DNA from: Campylobacter sp. UBA1713
GTDB lineage: Bacteria; Campylobacterota; Campylobacteria; Campylobacterales; Campylobacteraceae
Direction: 5' to 3'
NCBI GenBank assembly: GCA_002317305.1
Contig: DCIZ01000040.1
Span: 1-5,030, forward strand
DNA: 5,030 nt
Position numbers and translations under genes: made by a program. Shown here in pieces: positions 4,933 to 5,030 of the stretch; positions within the stretch are counted from its first letter, which is position 1, and every line of letters starts with the position of its first letter. The notes under the pieces were generated by a model that saw only the letters and a list, made by a program, of their open reading frames with translations, did no database searches and was not told the DNA's origin.

Positions 4933-5030
4933 AAAACAAGCGAAGCGCTTTTTGCAAAGCAAAAATGTTTCTTTAAAACAAGCGAAGCGCTTTTTGCAAA
5001 GCAAAAATGTTTCTTTAAAACAAGCGAAGC
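4933..5030 (+). repeat. Tandem run of 42-bp 'unit B', continuing past the window edge
   Basis: Two complete identical copies (4933-4974, 4975-5016) are followed by the first 14 bases of a third (5017-5030), all in one orientation with no spacer. There are no unique spacers between copies, so it is not a CRISPR array. The unit length is a multiple of three and four of the six frames lack a stop, so a longer array can look like a repeat protein (for example KTSEALFAKQKCFF per unit). No start codon, ribosome site or codon signature supports a gene here. Confidence 0.95.

Noticed and set aside
4933..5030. CRISPR array
   Set aside because: Repeats are directly adjacent with no variable spacers, and no cas gene is in view.

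Overview
The window most likely comes from a Campylobacter-type epsilonproteobacterium. AtpB and TruA read as close relatives of the Campylobacter proteins as I remember them (AtpB starts MKELFLFSNF and carries SLSFRLFGNIKGDDLF; TruA carries SSRTDKGVHA), and spacers are rich in AAATTT-type runs. Coding DNA is fairly GC-rich for the genus (36 G/C of 60 at 1621-1680; 27 of 60 at 3301-3360), which would suit an oral species such as the showae/rectus/curvus/gracilis kind. The species is inference. Every gene I can support is on the minus strand, so transcription runs from high to low coordinates.

Layout in transcription order (right to left). 5030-4656: no gene; AT-rich leader DNA plus dispersed repeats, namely two copies of a hairpin-forming 'unit A' and a tandem run of a 42-bp foldable 'unit B' that leaves the window. 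4655-3205: a two-gene operon, an EI24/CysZ-like membrane protein overlapping truA (tRNA pseudouridine synthase) by 4 bp. 3204-2880: no gene; it holds one more A-B repeat pair, a likely truA terminator, five perfect 11-bp repeats with helically phased T5 tracts, and a likely atpB promoter. 2879-2199: atpB, the a subunit of ATP synthase, separate from other atp genes. 2094-1120: glk, an intact E. coli-type glucokinase with no other sugar gene in view.

From about 1020 to 1 the base composition drops (17 G/C of 60 at 901-960; 21 of 60 at 61-120). Here lies a tightly overlapping three-gene cassette: a DUF3990 protein with an ADP-ribosyltransferase-like pattern, an 80-residue protein of unknown function and a DUF3791 protein. 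A 12-bp perfect AT hairpin follows. The cassette looks horizontally acquired and is the best candidate here for a poorly described system, possibly a toxin with one or two small partner proteins. That function is inferred from family and gene arrangement, not shown.

The second notable theme is repeats. Units A and B occur in the same order and orientation on both sides of the EI24-truA operon, so the operon sits between long direct repeats. Unit B can fold into two hairpins closed by an outer stem, and unit A copies keep different short hairpins at the same place.
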